IMG/VR virus record: IMGVR_UViG_3300030328_000292
Span: 1-30,004 of that record
DNA: 30,004 nucleotides
Direction: 5' to 3' (one strand)
From: a virus
Position numbers and translations under genes: made by a program. Below, piece after piece: positions 22,618 through 30,004 of this stretch (positions within the stretch are counted from its first letter, which is position 1; every line of letters begins with the position of its first letter). The notes under the pieces are model-generated. The model searched no databases and was not told the DNA's origin. It saw nothing but the letters and a program-made list of their open reading frames with translations.

Positions 22618-25600
22618 ATGGCAAAGGAATTACAAGGTTTTTATACGTTCACTCCCGGTGGTGGTGGTGCAGGAACGATTGTTGTTAATGGCTTTTATAG
22701 ATTGGAGCAATTCCAATTAATAACCAACATAACTGATCAAGAAATTATATTTAACTTTGCTGACACAGCTAAAGGTGCAACACTTGCCTACAATGATACC
22801 ACAGATAAGACAACACTAACACTAGAAACAAGTACTTCAGGTATGAATGCAAATGATAGACTGCAGATATTTGTACAAAATTTACAAGGACAAGAGATTT
22901 TACCAACAGGAACTTATCAAGACCCTGTTGAAAAGATGAGGGTATCAAATCCTCAAGCGTTAATTGATACTGACTTTGAATACTCTCTACAGGCAACGAA
23001 ATGGGAATCAGTACAATTACAAAATAATATCCCCGGAATTTATCAAAGAGCCAATGAACCTGCTTTCCAAGGTGCAGAAATTAGTAGTATTGTACAACAA
23101 AGCTTTAGTTCAGGTTCAGGACAGGTTAATGTCACTAATGGTTCGTTCACAGAAAATGGCAGAACAGGAATGTCTGCTAATGTTAACTTTAATTGGGATG
23201 ATGGTAATCAATTTATTTCCTCTCCTTTTAGTATAGATTTTTTAGGAACTTCATATAATGGTATATATGTAAGTACTAATGGCTATTTTACCTTTGGTTC
23301 AGGATCAAGTCAGTATTGGAGTATGTCAAGTGTAGACACTCCAAATATTCCTGCTATTAAAGTATTTGCAGGAGATAGACGAGCGTATTGGATTGGTAAT
23401 AGAACTATAGGCTCTGCCCCAAGCAGAACATGGATTGTAAGATTTGAAGGAACAAACTATAGCCCACAATATTCAACAGGTGGTTATGGCTCTCATATTT
23501 ATGAGGTACGATTTTCAGAAGGTGGTACAGGATGTGATTTACATTATGTACGAAACCAAAGTACTTCCTATACGGCAGCTATTCAAGACGGCCCCGGACC
23601 ATCTGCAGCTTTCTTAGCAACTTGGACAGGTGTAGCAAATGCAAGTAGTCCTTGGACTGTTGGTGTTTGTAAGACTATTACATGGGGATCATCCTCTACA
23701 GTTATTAGAACAACTGTGGCATCTCCACCTTCATCTCCATTCGTTATAGGTCAGCCTATTATTATGAAGGAAACCAAAGATCCGATACACTTGGATGGTG
23801 CGTTCCTTATTACAGGTGTGCCTAGTAGTACTTCTTTTGAGGTACAAAGTAGATCACCTACAAGTTATGGAACAGCAGATCAAAAGACAGATTATACAGC
23901 TATATACACAGGGGGTTTCTTCTCTAATGCAGAATTAGCATTGAGTGGTATTGCACGTGTAAACGGAACAACACGTGCTAGAATTACCTTTGGTTCTAAT
24001 CATGGCCTCTACGTGGGTTCTAAGCTCTATGTGGTGGATAGTAACGTATCTACAGGTACATGGGTAGGTGCTGTGAAAGTGTCACGTGTGTACAGCGATA
24101 CAGCCGTAGAATACAATACAGACGAAACCTCTAATTACACTAATAGTAATACACTAAGTTCAGGACAGACTAAGGTGTATGTACGAAACGAGGGTGTTGC
24201 TACGCACAGGTATCACGATGGAGGTGTTCAGATAAATCCTTCATCCAATTCTCCCAACGCTCAAATCATTAGACAGACACGTAAGTACTTCCGATATCAG
24301 TCAGGTAAAGGGATACAGTTTTCTACAGGTGTTTTATTTAAACCTGTTTACGATGTGCGTACTGTTGATATTGTTACTAATACATATCAAGCAGGAACAA
24401 ATGAGAAGTATGAAATGAACATACAAACAGATCAAGAGCATGGATTCACATCCAACTCTACGTATAAACCCGGTGCAAGTGTTACTATTACAGGGTTTAC
24501 TGTGGGTGCAGGAAGTAATCCGTATAATGGTACGTTCACTATTAAGAACGTAACAGATCGTGTTCGTTTTACTGTTGAGGTAGATGTAAGTAGTGGTAAT
24601 GGTGGCATACCTAGTGATACTAGCCCCGATGGTATACCCAAGGTTGCAGTTTCAAATTGGAATGATGCTGTTGTACGAAGTGGTATGTTCGATGACCAAA
24701 ATGGTATGTACTTTGAACATGATGGTCAATACCTATATGCAGGTAGACGAACTAGTACAGAACAAATTATGGGTGTTATAGCTGTTAATCAAAACTCTTC
24801 AACAGTTAATGGTACAGACACAAAGTTTAAATCTCAATTAAACGAAGAAGATTATATAGTTATTAAAGGTGTATCTTATTTAATTACAAAGTTAATTAGT
24901 GATACACAGTTGACAATATCGCCTGATTATAAAGCTTTATCTGTATCTGATGCAAAGATTGTTAAGACTAATGATATTAGAGTAAGACAAACAGATTTTA
25001 ATCTTGATCCTGTCGATGGAACAGGTCCTACAGGCTATACGCTAGATGCCAATAAAATGCAAATGGTATTCATGGACTACTCTTGGTATGGTGCAGGTAG
25101 AATTAGATGGGGTTTACGTTTACAGGATGGCTCTATTCAGTATATACATCAAGCACCACAGAACAATGTTAATACGGAAGCGTACATGCGTTCAGGTAAC
25201 ATTCCTGCACGTTTTGAGATATCTTCTAAGTCTAAGAATGGTAAGCTTCTTACTGCTATGACAAATTCTTCTACTTCTGTTAATGTAAATGAATCGGGAG
25301 AAGCAGAGTTTCTACCTACAACAGGAACTATTGTTATTAACAATGAATATATAGAGTATACAAAAGGTACTCTTAGTACAAATACAAGAACCTTAAACTT
25401 TAACAATAGAAATATTGGTGGTAAATCGGCAAACTCTACAGCGAATATAAATGATACATGGTTATCGGCTAATCAGAATTGTTCTCCTTCATTAAGCCAT
25501 TGGGGTACATCTACTATTATGGATGGTGAATTTAACACAGACAAATCCTATCTCTTTACTGCACAAACAGCTTCTTCTGTGTCAGTAAATGCAGGGGATA

Positions 25601-26079
25601 CTAAAGCTCTTGTGTCAGTTAGACTAGCACCATCAGTGGACTATGGTATTCCCGGATTTTATGGAGTTAGAAACTTGATCAATAGATCGGCACTAGCTCT
25701 TGAAAGTATTGGTTTGTCAGTACAGGGTAACTTTAGTGTTGAAGTTAAAATTAATCCTGAGAGTACGATATACAATACAAATACAAATTGGCTAAGACCT
25801 ACCAATGGATCTATTGCACAGTATATGGATCATTCGTCTGTAACAGGTACGTTTACAGGTGGTGACGTAGTTGCGTCATTCTTTGCTGACGAAGGTTCAA
25901 ATAGATACGCTAACTCTACGTATCCAATTACAGCAATTAGAGAACTAGGTAATAGTATTTTAGGAGGTCCTAATGTTTATCCCGATGGCCCTGATGTTTT
26001 AACGCTATTTGTTAAAAACAATAGCAATCAAACACGACAGGCTTATGGGCGTATAACTTGGCAAGAAGCACAAGGATAG
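22618..26079 (+). CDS. Very large virion protein, likely adhesin or tail-associated
   Basis: 1153 residues with no catalytic motif I can see. The N-terminus (MAKELQGFYTFTPGGGGAG) resembles short virion anchors. Residues 175-350 look like a lectin- or nidogen-like beta domain (FSIDFLGTSYNGIYVSTNGY, RTWIVRFEGTNYS, YEVRFSEGG). The middle repeats Gly/Thr/Ser-rich beta segments. Around 850-900 is GAGRIRWGLRLQDGSIQYI. Composition and length fit a host-binding or baseplate-like protein. GGAG precedes the ATG. Confidence 0.7.
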   Translation: MAKELQGFYTFTPGGGGAGTIVVNGFYRLEQFQLITNITDQEIIFNFADTAKGATLAYNDTTDKTTLTLETSTSGMNANDRLQIFVQNLQGQEILPTGTYQDPVEKMRVSNPQALIDTDFEYSLQATKWESVQLQNNIPGIYQRANEPAFQGAEISSIVQQSFSSGSGQVNVTNGSFTENGRTGMSANVNFNWDDGNQFISSPFSIDFLGTSYNGIYVSTNGYFTFGSGSSQYWSMSSVDTPNIPAIKVFAGDRRAYWIGNRTIGSAPSRTWIVRFEGTNYSPQYSTGGYGSHIYEVRFSEGGTGCDLHYVRNQSTSYTAAIQDGPGPSAAFLATWTGVANASSPWTVGVCKTITWGSSSTVIRTTVASPPSSPFVIGQPIIMKETKDPIHLDGAFLITGVPSSTSFEVQSRSPTSYGTADQKTDYTAIYTGGFFSNAELALSGIARVNGTTRARITFGSNHGLYVGSKLYVVDSNVSTGTWVGAVKVSRVYSDTAVEYNTDETSNYTNSNTLSSGQTKVYVRNEGVATHRYHDGGVQINPSSNSPNAQIIRQTRKYFRYQSGKGIQFSTGVLFKPVYDVRTVDIVTNTYQAGTNEKYEMNIQTDQEHGFTSNSTYKPGASVTITGFTVGAGSNPYNGTFTIKNVTDRVRFTVEVDVSSGNGGIPSDTSPDGIPKVAVSNWNDAVVRSGMFDDQNGMYFEHDGQYLYAGRRTSTEQIMGVIAVNQNSSTVNGTDTKFKSQLNEEDYIVIKGVSYLITKLISDTQLTISPDYKALSVSDAKIVKTNDIRVRQTDFNLDPVDGTGPTGYTLDANKMQMVFMDYSWYGAGRIRWGLRLQDGSIQYIHQAPQNNVNTEAYMRSGNIPARFEISSKSKNGKLLTAMTNSSTSVNVNESGEAEFLPTTGTIVINNEYIEYTKGTLSTNTRTLNFNNRNIGGKSANSTANINDTWLSANQNCSPSLSHWGTSTIMDGEFNTDKSYLFTAQTASSVSVNAGDTKALVSVRLAPSVDYGIPGFYGVRNLINRSALALESIGLSVQGNFSVEVKINPESTIYNTNTNWLRPTNGSIAQYMDHSSVTGTFTGGDVVASFFADEGSNRYANSTYPITAIRELGNSILGGPNVYPDGPDVLTLFVKNNSNQTRQAYGRITWQEAQG

Positions 26080-26084
26080 TGTAA

Positions 26085-27113
26085 ATGTCTTTTGGTGGTG
26101 TAGCATTTAGTGAATCGGCATTTAGTGCCGTAGGTGGAACAGATCTAACTATAGCTGTTTCAGGGCTAGAAGCTACAGGATCTGTAAGTTCAGTTTCTAT
26201 ATCGGGTAATACAGGAATTAATGCTCCATCTCTTGTAGCTACCACAACACTAAACCCACCAACAGTTGTAGGCAATGCTAATTTTACAGCATCCTCATTA
26301 TTAGCAACTACGGCACTAGGAACAATTACTACTACAGGTAGTGCTGATGTTACTCCTACTGCAGTAGTTCTGAATGGAACGATTGGTACTATAGGCATAG
26401 TAGGTGATGCTAATGTAACTGTAGCACTTTATGTTGGTTCAGGCGAATTAGAAGCTACTGTCACATTAGATACAGTCTTCTTAGACATAGTGGCAGACGC
26501 TAATGTTACTGCACCAACACTTGTAGCAACAGGTTCAATAGGAACACTCACATTCACAGGTGATGCAAATGTATCACTACCTTTAACAGCACCTGTTTAT
26601 GGAACTACAATTTATGATAGTGGTGCGATCTATGGTGGCACAGGTCTTGTAGCACAAACACAACTTGGCACACCTGTTGTTAACTCTGACGCTAATGTTG
26701 CTGCACCAACACTTGTAGCAACAACACAACTTGGCACACTAACAGCAATAACAGGAGATGCCAATGTTGTACCACAAACAGTTGTACTAAATGGCTCTAT
26801 AGGAACATTAACATTTGTAGGTGATGCTAACTATACATTACCTGCCGTACCTCAAGCAACTACGCATATAGTTCCTACGTTAAGTGTAGTTGGTAGTGCC
26901 TTAGTAGAACCACCAACGCTTGTTCTACAGACGAATATAGGAATAGTGTTAGTTACTACCATTAGTCAAGATGATTATGCGAAAGATAGAACAGTAATTA
27001 TACCTACAAGGAAACATATTATAAATTCGCAGAACGAAGTAGGGCAACAAATGAGAACTGTAATTGTTCCACCTAGAAGACACGTAACAGTTACAACGAA
27101 TATAGCAGCATAA
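26085..27113 (+). CDS. Tandem-repeat virion protein
   Basis: 342 residues. After a short N-terminus (MSFGGVAFSESAFSAVGG), residues of roughly 30-285 consist of imperfect units of about 22-28 residues with the consensus GDANVxxPTLVATxxLGTLT, at least eight copies, rich in Thr, Val and Ala. The end (after about 285) is different and basic-mixed: DRTVIIPTRKHII and MRTVIVPPRRHVTV. The pattern predicts a beta-solenoid or Ig-like rod. Two DNA segments, 26496-26531 and 26688-26723, match at 35 of 36 bases. Likely a fibre shaft or surface protein. Confidence 0.75.
   Translation: MSFGGVAFSESAFSAVGGTDLTIAVSGLEATGSVSSVSISGNTGINAPSLVATTTLNPPTVVGNANFTASSLLATTALGTITTTGSADVTPTAVVLNGTIGTIGIVGDANVTVALYVGSGELEATVTLDTVFLDIVADANVTAPTLVATGSIGTLTFTGDANVSLPLTAPVYGTTIYDSGAIYGGTGLVAQTQLGTPVVNSDANVAAPTLVATTQLGTLTAITGDANVVPQTVVLNGSIGTLTFVGDANYTLPAVPQATTHIVPTLSVVGSALVEPPTLVLQTNIGIVLVTTISQDDYAKDRTVIIPTRKHIINSQNEVGQQMRTVIVPPRRHVTVTTNIAA
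26496..26723 (+). repeat. Near-identical DNA repeats inside the repeat protein gene
   Basis: Bases 26496-26531 and 26688-26723 match at 35 of 36 positions and encode DANVxAPTLVAT. Other units are diverged at DNA level, so this pair is a more recent duplication or conversion. Confidence 0.8.
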
Positions 27114-27123
27114 AGGAAAACAT

Positions 27124-27480
27124 ATGTCGTTCAAATGGCCTAACAAAGATCCTGATGAAACACTAGACTATAGTATGGATTGGTCTAGGTTTCTTGGATA
27201 TGATCATGCAACAAGCACAGGCACTACTGTAATATCTAATCTTTGGTTTATAGATGATGCAAGCAATGTTAAGACACAGATTAGTACAACACAGAATACT
27301 ACAGTAGATGGTTTAACTGTTATCTATGGGGGTATACTAAGAGATAGTACTAATACAGTTTGTACTATTAGATTTAGTGCAGGTACAATTAATAAAGTGT
27401 ATAAAGTAACTAGTCAAATAACTGACAGTACAGGTCTTACGGCTGAACGTGTAGTTAAGCTACGTATTAAGGAAAACTAA
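27124..27480 (+). CDS. Small conserved virion protein
   Basis: 118 residues. It starts MSFKWPNKDPDETLDYSMDW then SRFLG and continues with VISNLWFID and a beta-rich rest ending VVKLRIKEN. The KWPNKDPDE...DWSRFLG opening occurs in marine phage proteins next to the connector gene. It may be a minor head-tail or fibre-joining protein. AAAGGA precedes the ATG and the next gene starts one base after its stop. Confidence 0.7.
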   Translation: MSFKWPNKDPDETLDYSMDWSRFLGYDHATSTGTTVISNLWFIDDASNVKTQISTTQNTTVDGLTVIYGGILRDSTNTVCTIRFSAGTINKVYKVTSQITDSTGLTAERVVKLRIKEN

Positions 27481-27481
27481 T

Positions 27482-28201
27482 ATGGCTTATAATTATTTAG
27501 ATTTAGTAAATGAAATCAATAGAAGACTTAATGAAGTCGAATTAACATCTTCTAATTTCCTAACGGCTAAAGGGTTTTATCATACAGCTAAAGATGCTGT
27601 TAACTCTTCTATTAGACACATTAACCATGAAGAGTTTAATTGGCCGTGGAATCATAGAGAAGAAGAAGAAACGCTTTCAAATGGTATTAGTAGATATCCT
27701 TATCCTGAAGATGCTAAGTTAATTGATGAGAATAGTTTTAGATTAAAGAGAAACGATACATTAGGTAACGACACTAAGAAACTAAAATCGTTAGACTATC
27801 AAGAATATCTTGACAGCTATATAGATTATGAGTATAATACCTCAACAGGTATTCGGGGTGTACCACAGTATGTAGTACGTACACCAAGTCAAGAGTTTAT
27901 TTTTGTACCTACCCCCGATAAAGCATATGAGGCAGTTTACGAGTACTATCAGAATCCTATTGTACTTGAAAAACACACAGATGTACCCACAGTACCTCAA
28001 GAATTTAGACATGTAATTGTGGATGGTGCAATGTTTTATGCCTATCAATTTAGAGGAGATGTTCAAAATTCCCAACTATCGCAAGGAAAGTTTAAAGAAG
28101 GTATTAAATATATGCGTAGCATTTATATTAATCGCTATGAGTATGTTCGTTCTACTGTTATAGATCGTGGATCAGGAAATATAAACCCTAGAGTATTTTA
28201 A
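27482..28201 (+). CDS. Head-tail connector (tail tubular A / P22 gp4-like)
   Basis: 239 residues. It starts YLDLVNEINRRLNEVELTSS and TAKDAVNSSIRHINHEEFNW, the usual opening of podovirus head-tail adaptors (T7 gp11 or P22 gp4 type). It ends EFRHVIVDGAMFYAYQFRGD and RSIYINRYEYVRST. It would form the ring under the portal. The stop overlaps the next start (TAATG), so adaptor and tail protein are made together. Confidence 0.78.
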   Translation: MAYNYLDLVNEINRRLNEVELTSSNFLTAKGFYHTAKDAVNSSIRHINHEEFNWPWNHREEEETLSNGISRYPYPEDAKLIDENSFRLKRNDTLGNDTKKLKSLDYQEYLDSYIDYEYNTSTGIRGVPQYVVRTPSQEFIFVPTPDKAYEAVYEYYQNPIVLEKHTDVPTVPQEFRHVIVDGAMFYAYQFRGDVQNSQLSQGKFKEGIKYMRSIYINRYEYVRSTVIDRGSGNINPRVF

Positions 28202-29814
28202 TGGCAACAGCTTGGCAAACATTTCCTGTTGAGTTTAAGGGTGGATTGATATCCAATCTAAGCCCACTTCAGCATGGTACACAAGCAGTAGGTAGTGCAA
28301 CTATACTACAGAACTTTGAACCCTCATTGCAGGGTGGTTATGCTAAGATTAAAGGCTACAGTAAATTTAATAGTAATAAGGTAGAGATAGGTAGCAATAC
28401 AGGTGGAACAAATAAGATAACTAATCTTACCATTGTAGATGTTAATACTACTATAGCAACAAGGCTTGATAGTGCATCGGCTAACTATTGTTTCTACCAC
28501 GTAACTCCTAGTACTGTAACTCTAGCACATACAGTAGGTGGTGGGTCGGCTCATGCAGGAAGGTCGGTATCGCCACACAAAGTACGTAGTGTAATATATA
28601 ATTTTAATGGTAATGATAAGGCAGTATTTGTAGATGGCGTAAACTATCCTGCTTATTATGACAGTAGTGCTAGTGCCAATGCGTGTGTTTCTTTTGTCAC
28701 ATCTACTACAGGTGGTGGTGCAAATGCTGTAAGTCAAAATAATGTATTAGGTGCAAAGTTTGTAGCATTATATAAAGATTGTTTATTCTTTGTTGTGGGT
28801 AATAACCTAACCTCTATGGCAATTAAAACAGATCTAGATTGGTCAACAGGTACAGCAAGTATAACTAGGTATCAGGATGAAATTACAGGACTTATACCTT
28901 TTCGTGATCAGCTAATCTTATTTACTAGGCAAGCTATTTACAAAATAACAGGAACTTCAAATGCCTTTAAGTCAGAAGAAGTAACACAACAGATAGGTTG
29001 TACTGAACCTGATACCATTAAAGAAGTAGGTGGTGATATTTTATTTATGGCCCCTGATGGCATAAGATCTCTTGCTGCTACAGATAGAATAGGTGACTTT
29101 AATTTAGATGTAGCATCTGCACCAATAAAGAAAGACATTGACAATTTTACAAGTGGTTCTTTTCAGGCAGTAACACTAAGAGAAAAAGCTCAGTATAGAA
29201 TTTTTAAATATAATGCAGCTACACAGGATGAAACAGCCGAAGGATACTTAGCAACAAAGTATATTGCACAAGGTGGAACAGGTTTAAGTTGGGCAAAGAC
29301 TGTAGGTATTAATGCTTACGTAACCGATTCCCGATACATGGGTCAGACAGGAGTTAGTACAGAACTAATATTATTTGCCAATAAAGATGGCTACATATAT
29401 AAAATGGACACTACTGATACGTTTGATGGAGATACTATTGAAGCGTTGTTTGAATCTCCACCTATGCCTGTAAGTGATCCTTTAGTACGAAAGACTTTTT
29501 ACAAAGTTGTACTTTATATTGATGCAGTTGGTACATTTAATAGTACATTAAGTTTACGATATGATGAAGGTAGTCCTGATGTAATACAACCACAACCTAT
29601 TACATTTGCGTCAGGAACTCAGGGAGCAGTTTTATATGGCACTAGTACATATGGTAGCACAGGAAACTATGGTACTCCCTTAGATGTTATCTATAGTAGT
29701 AATGTAGTAGGTTCAGGTAAAACAGTTACGTTACGTATTGAGGACAAAGTAACGACAGCAAATTATAGATTGGATACGGCTCTATTAGAGTATTCAAATA
29801 ATGACAGACAATAA
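28201..29814 (+). CDS. Tail nozzle protein (tail tubular B / P22 gp10-like)
   Basis: 537 residues. It opens WQTFPVEFKGGLISNLSPLQ, then SATILQNFEPSLQGGYAKIK, and has repeated beta blades with DCLFFVVGNN, DQLILFTRQAIYKITG and GDILFMAPDGIRSL, consistent with a beta-propeller nozzle. This is the usual partner that follows the connector in marine podoviruses. It would form the end of the short tail. Confidence 0.78.
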   Translation: MATAWQTFPVEFKGGLISNLSPLQHGTQAVGSATILQNFEPSLQGGYAKIKGYSKFNSNKVEIGSNTGGTNKITNLTIVDVNTTIATRLDSASANYCFYHVTPSTVTLAHTVGGGSAHAGRSVSPHKVRSVIYNFNGNDKAVFVDGVNYPAYYDSSASANACVSFVTSTTGGGANAVSQNNVLGAKFVALYKDCLFFVVGNNLTSMAIKTDLDWSTGTASITRYQDEITGLIPFRDQLILFTRQAIYKITGTSNAFKSEEVTQQIGCTEPDTIKEVGGDILFMAPDGIRSLAATDRIGDFNLDVASAPIKKDIDNFTSGSFQAVTLREKAQYRIFKYNAATQDETAEGYLATKYIAQGGTGLSWAKTVGINAYVTDSRYMGQTGVSTELILFANKDGYIYKMDTTDTFDGDTIEALFESPPMPVSDPLVRKTFYKVVLYIDAVGTFNSTLSLRYDEGSPDVIQPQPITFASGTQGAVLYGTSTYGSTGNYGTPLDVIYSSNVVGSGKTVTLRIEDKVTTANYRLDTALLEYSNNDRQ

Positions 29815-29825
29815 GGAACTAAATT

Positions 29826-30004
29826 ATGGCAGGATATACTAGACAAGATACTAATGATAATATTGCAACAGGAAAAGTTATCAACGCAACAGACTTTGAT
29901 AATGAATACAATGCAATACAAACAGCGTTTAATGCATCAGGTGGGCATAAGCATGATGGTACGGCGGCTGAAGGTGCTAGGATTACTGTTATAGGTCCTG
30001 CAGG
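29826..30004 (+). CDS. Tail fibre N-terminus, partial (cut by window edge)
   Basis: 59 residues visible. They start AGYTRQDTNDNIATGKVINA and continue DFDNEYNAIQTAFNASGGHK, then HDGT and VIGPAG. This is the standard virion-anchoring start of marine podovirus tail fibres, in which GH.HDGT and the GPAG turn recur. AAGGAAC lies before the ATG. The receptor-binding part lies outside the window. Confidence 0.8.
   Translation, partial: MAGYTRQDTNDNIATGKVINATDFDNEYNAIQTAFNASGGHKHDGTAAEGARITVIGPA

Noticed and set aside
22618-26079. Tape-measure protein
   Set aside because: The sequence is beta-rich with Gly/Ser/Thr and lacks long helices. The connector and nozzle genes point to a short tail.
1-30004. 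tRNA, rRNA, CRISPR array, insertion sequence, integrase or attachment site
   Set aside because: I saw no cloverleaf, no regularly spaced repeats, no transposase or integrase motif and no terminal inverted repeats. A tRNA scan was not possible here.

Overview
The window is part of the genome of a tailed phage, most likely a short-tailed (podovirus-type) marine phage. It is AT-rich. It carries a portal of about 700 residues, a scaffold, an HK97-type capsid protein, T7/P22-like head-tail connector and tail proteins, and a tail-fibre N-terminus. No tape-measure or sheath gene is visible. Protein style (KGG-type linkers, the SEGEF virion domain, the capsid sequence) is close to what I know from podoviruses of marine alphaproteobacteria such as the HMO-2011 group. 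That placement is a judgement from memory, not a search result. No rRNA, tRNA, integrase, CRISPR array or host gene was seen.

Layout. Bases 1-5490 are transcribed leftward and hold early or metabolic genes: a RecA-like P-loop ATPase cut by the window edge, a HAD-type 5'(3')-deoxyribonucleotidase, a C5-cytosine DNA methyltransferase whose motifs are circularly permuted, a Cys-rich conserved phage protein and several small genes joined by 4-5 base overlaps. Bases 5491-6148 are a divergent control region with one leftward and one rightward sigma70-type promoter. Bases 6149-30004 are transcribed rightward and hold the late genes: two basic proteins of likely virion origin (one with LysM), a lysis cassette (small membrane proteins, 3TM holin, M15 endolysin), a cluster of very small genes, small and large terminase, portal, a large virion protein, scaffold, major capsid, possible decoration proteins, adhesin-like and repeat proteins, connector, tail protein and fibre.

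How it works together. The left arm probably runs early from the promoter at 5587-5615 and a second promoter at 4536-4564. The right arm runs from a perfect-consensus promoter at 6014-6042, and the capsid gene has its own promoter at 19336-19363. A 16-bp near-palindrome occurs five times, only in the left arm and control region. Three copies sit 20-24 bases before a start codon, each ahead of the same GAAAGGT ribosome-binding sequence. A second inverted-repeat family with a GTGTTA/TAACAC core lies at three of the four promoters.

Most notable: (1) the circularly permuted methyltransferase, (2) a site resembling the RF2 +1 frameshift signal that would extend the nucleotidase by 50 residues, (3) the repeated hairpin plus RBS leader module, (4) two adjacent small genes with unrelated bodies but a near-identical C-terminal tag, (5) a chain of 20-47 residue genes in the lysis region, and (6) a virion protein built from tandem repeats.
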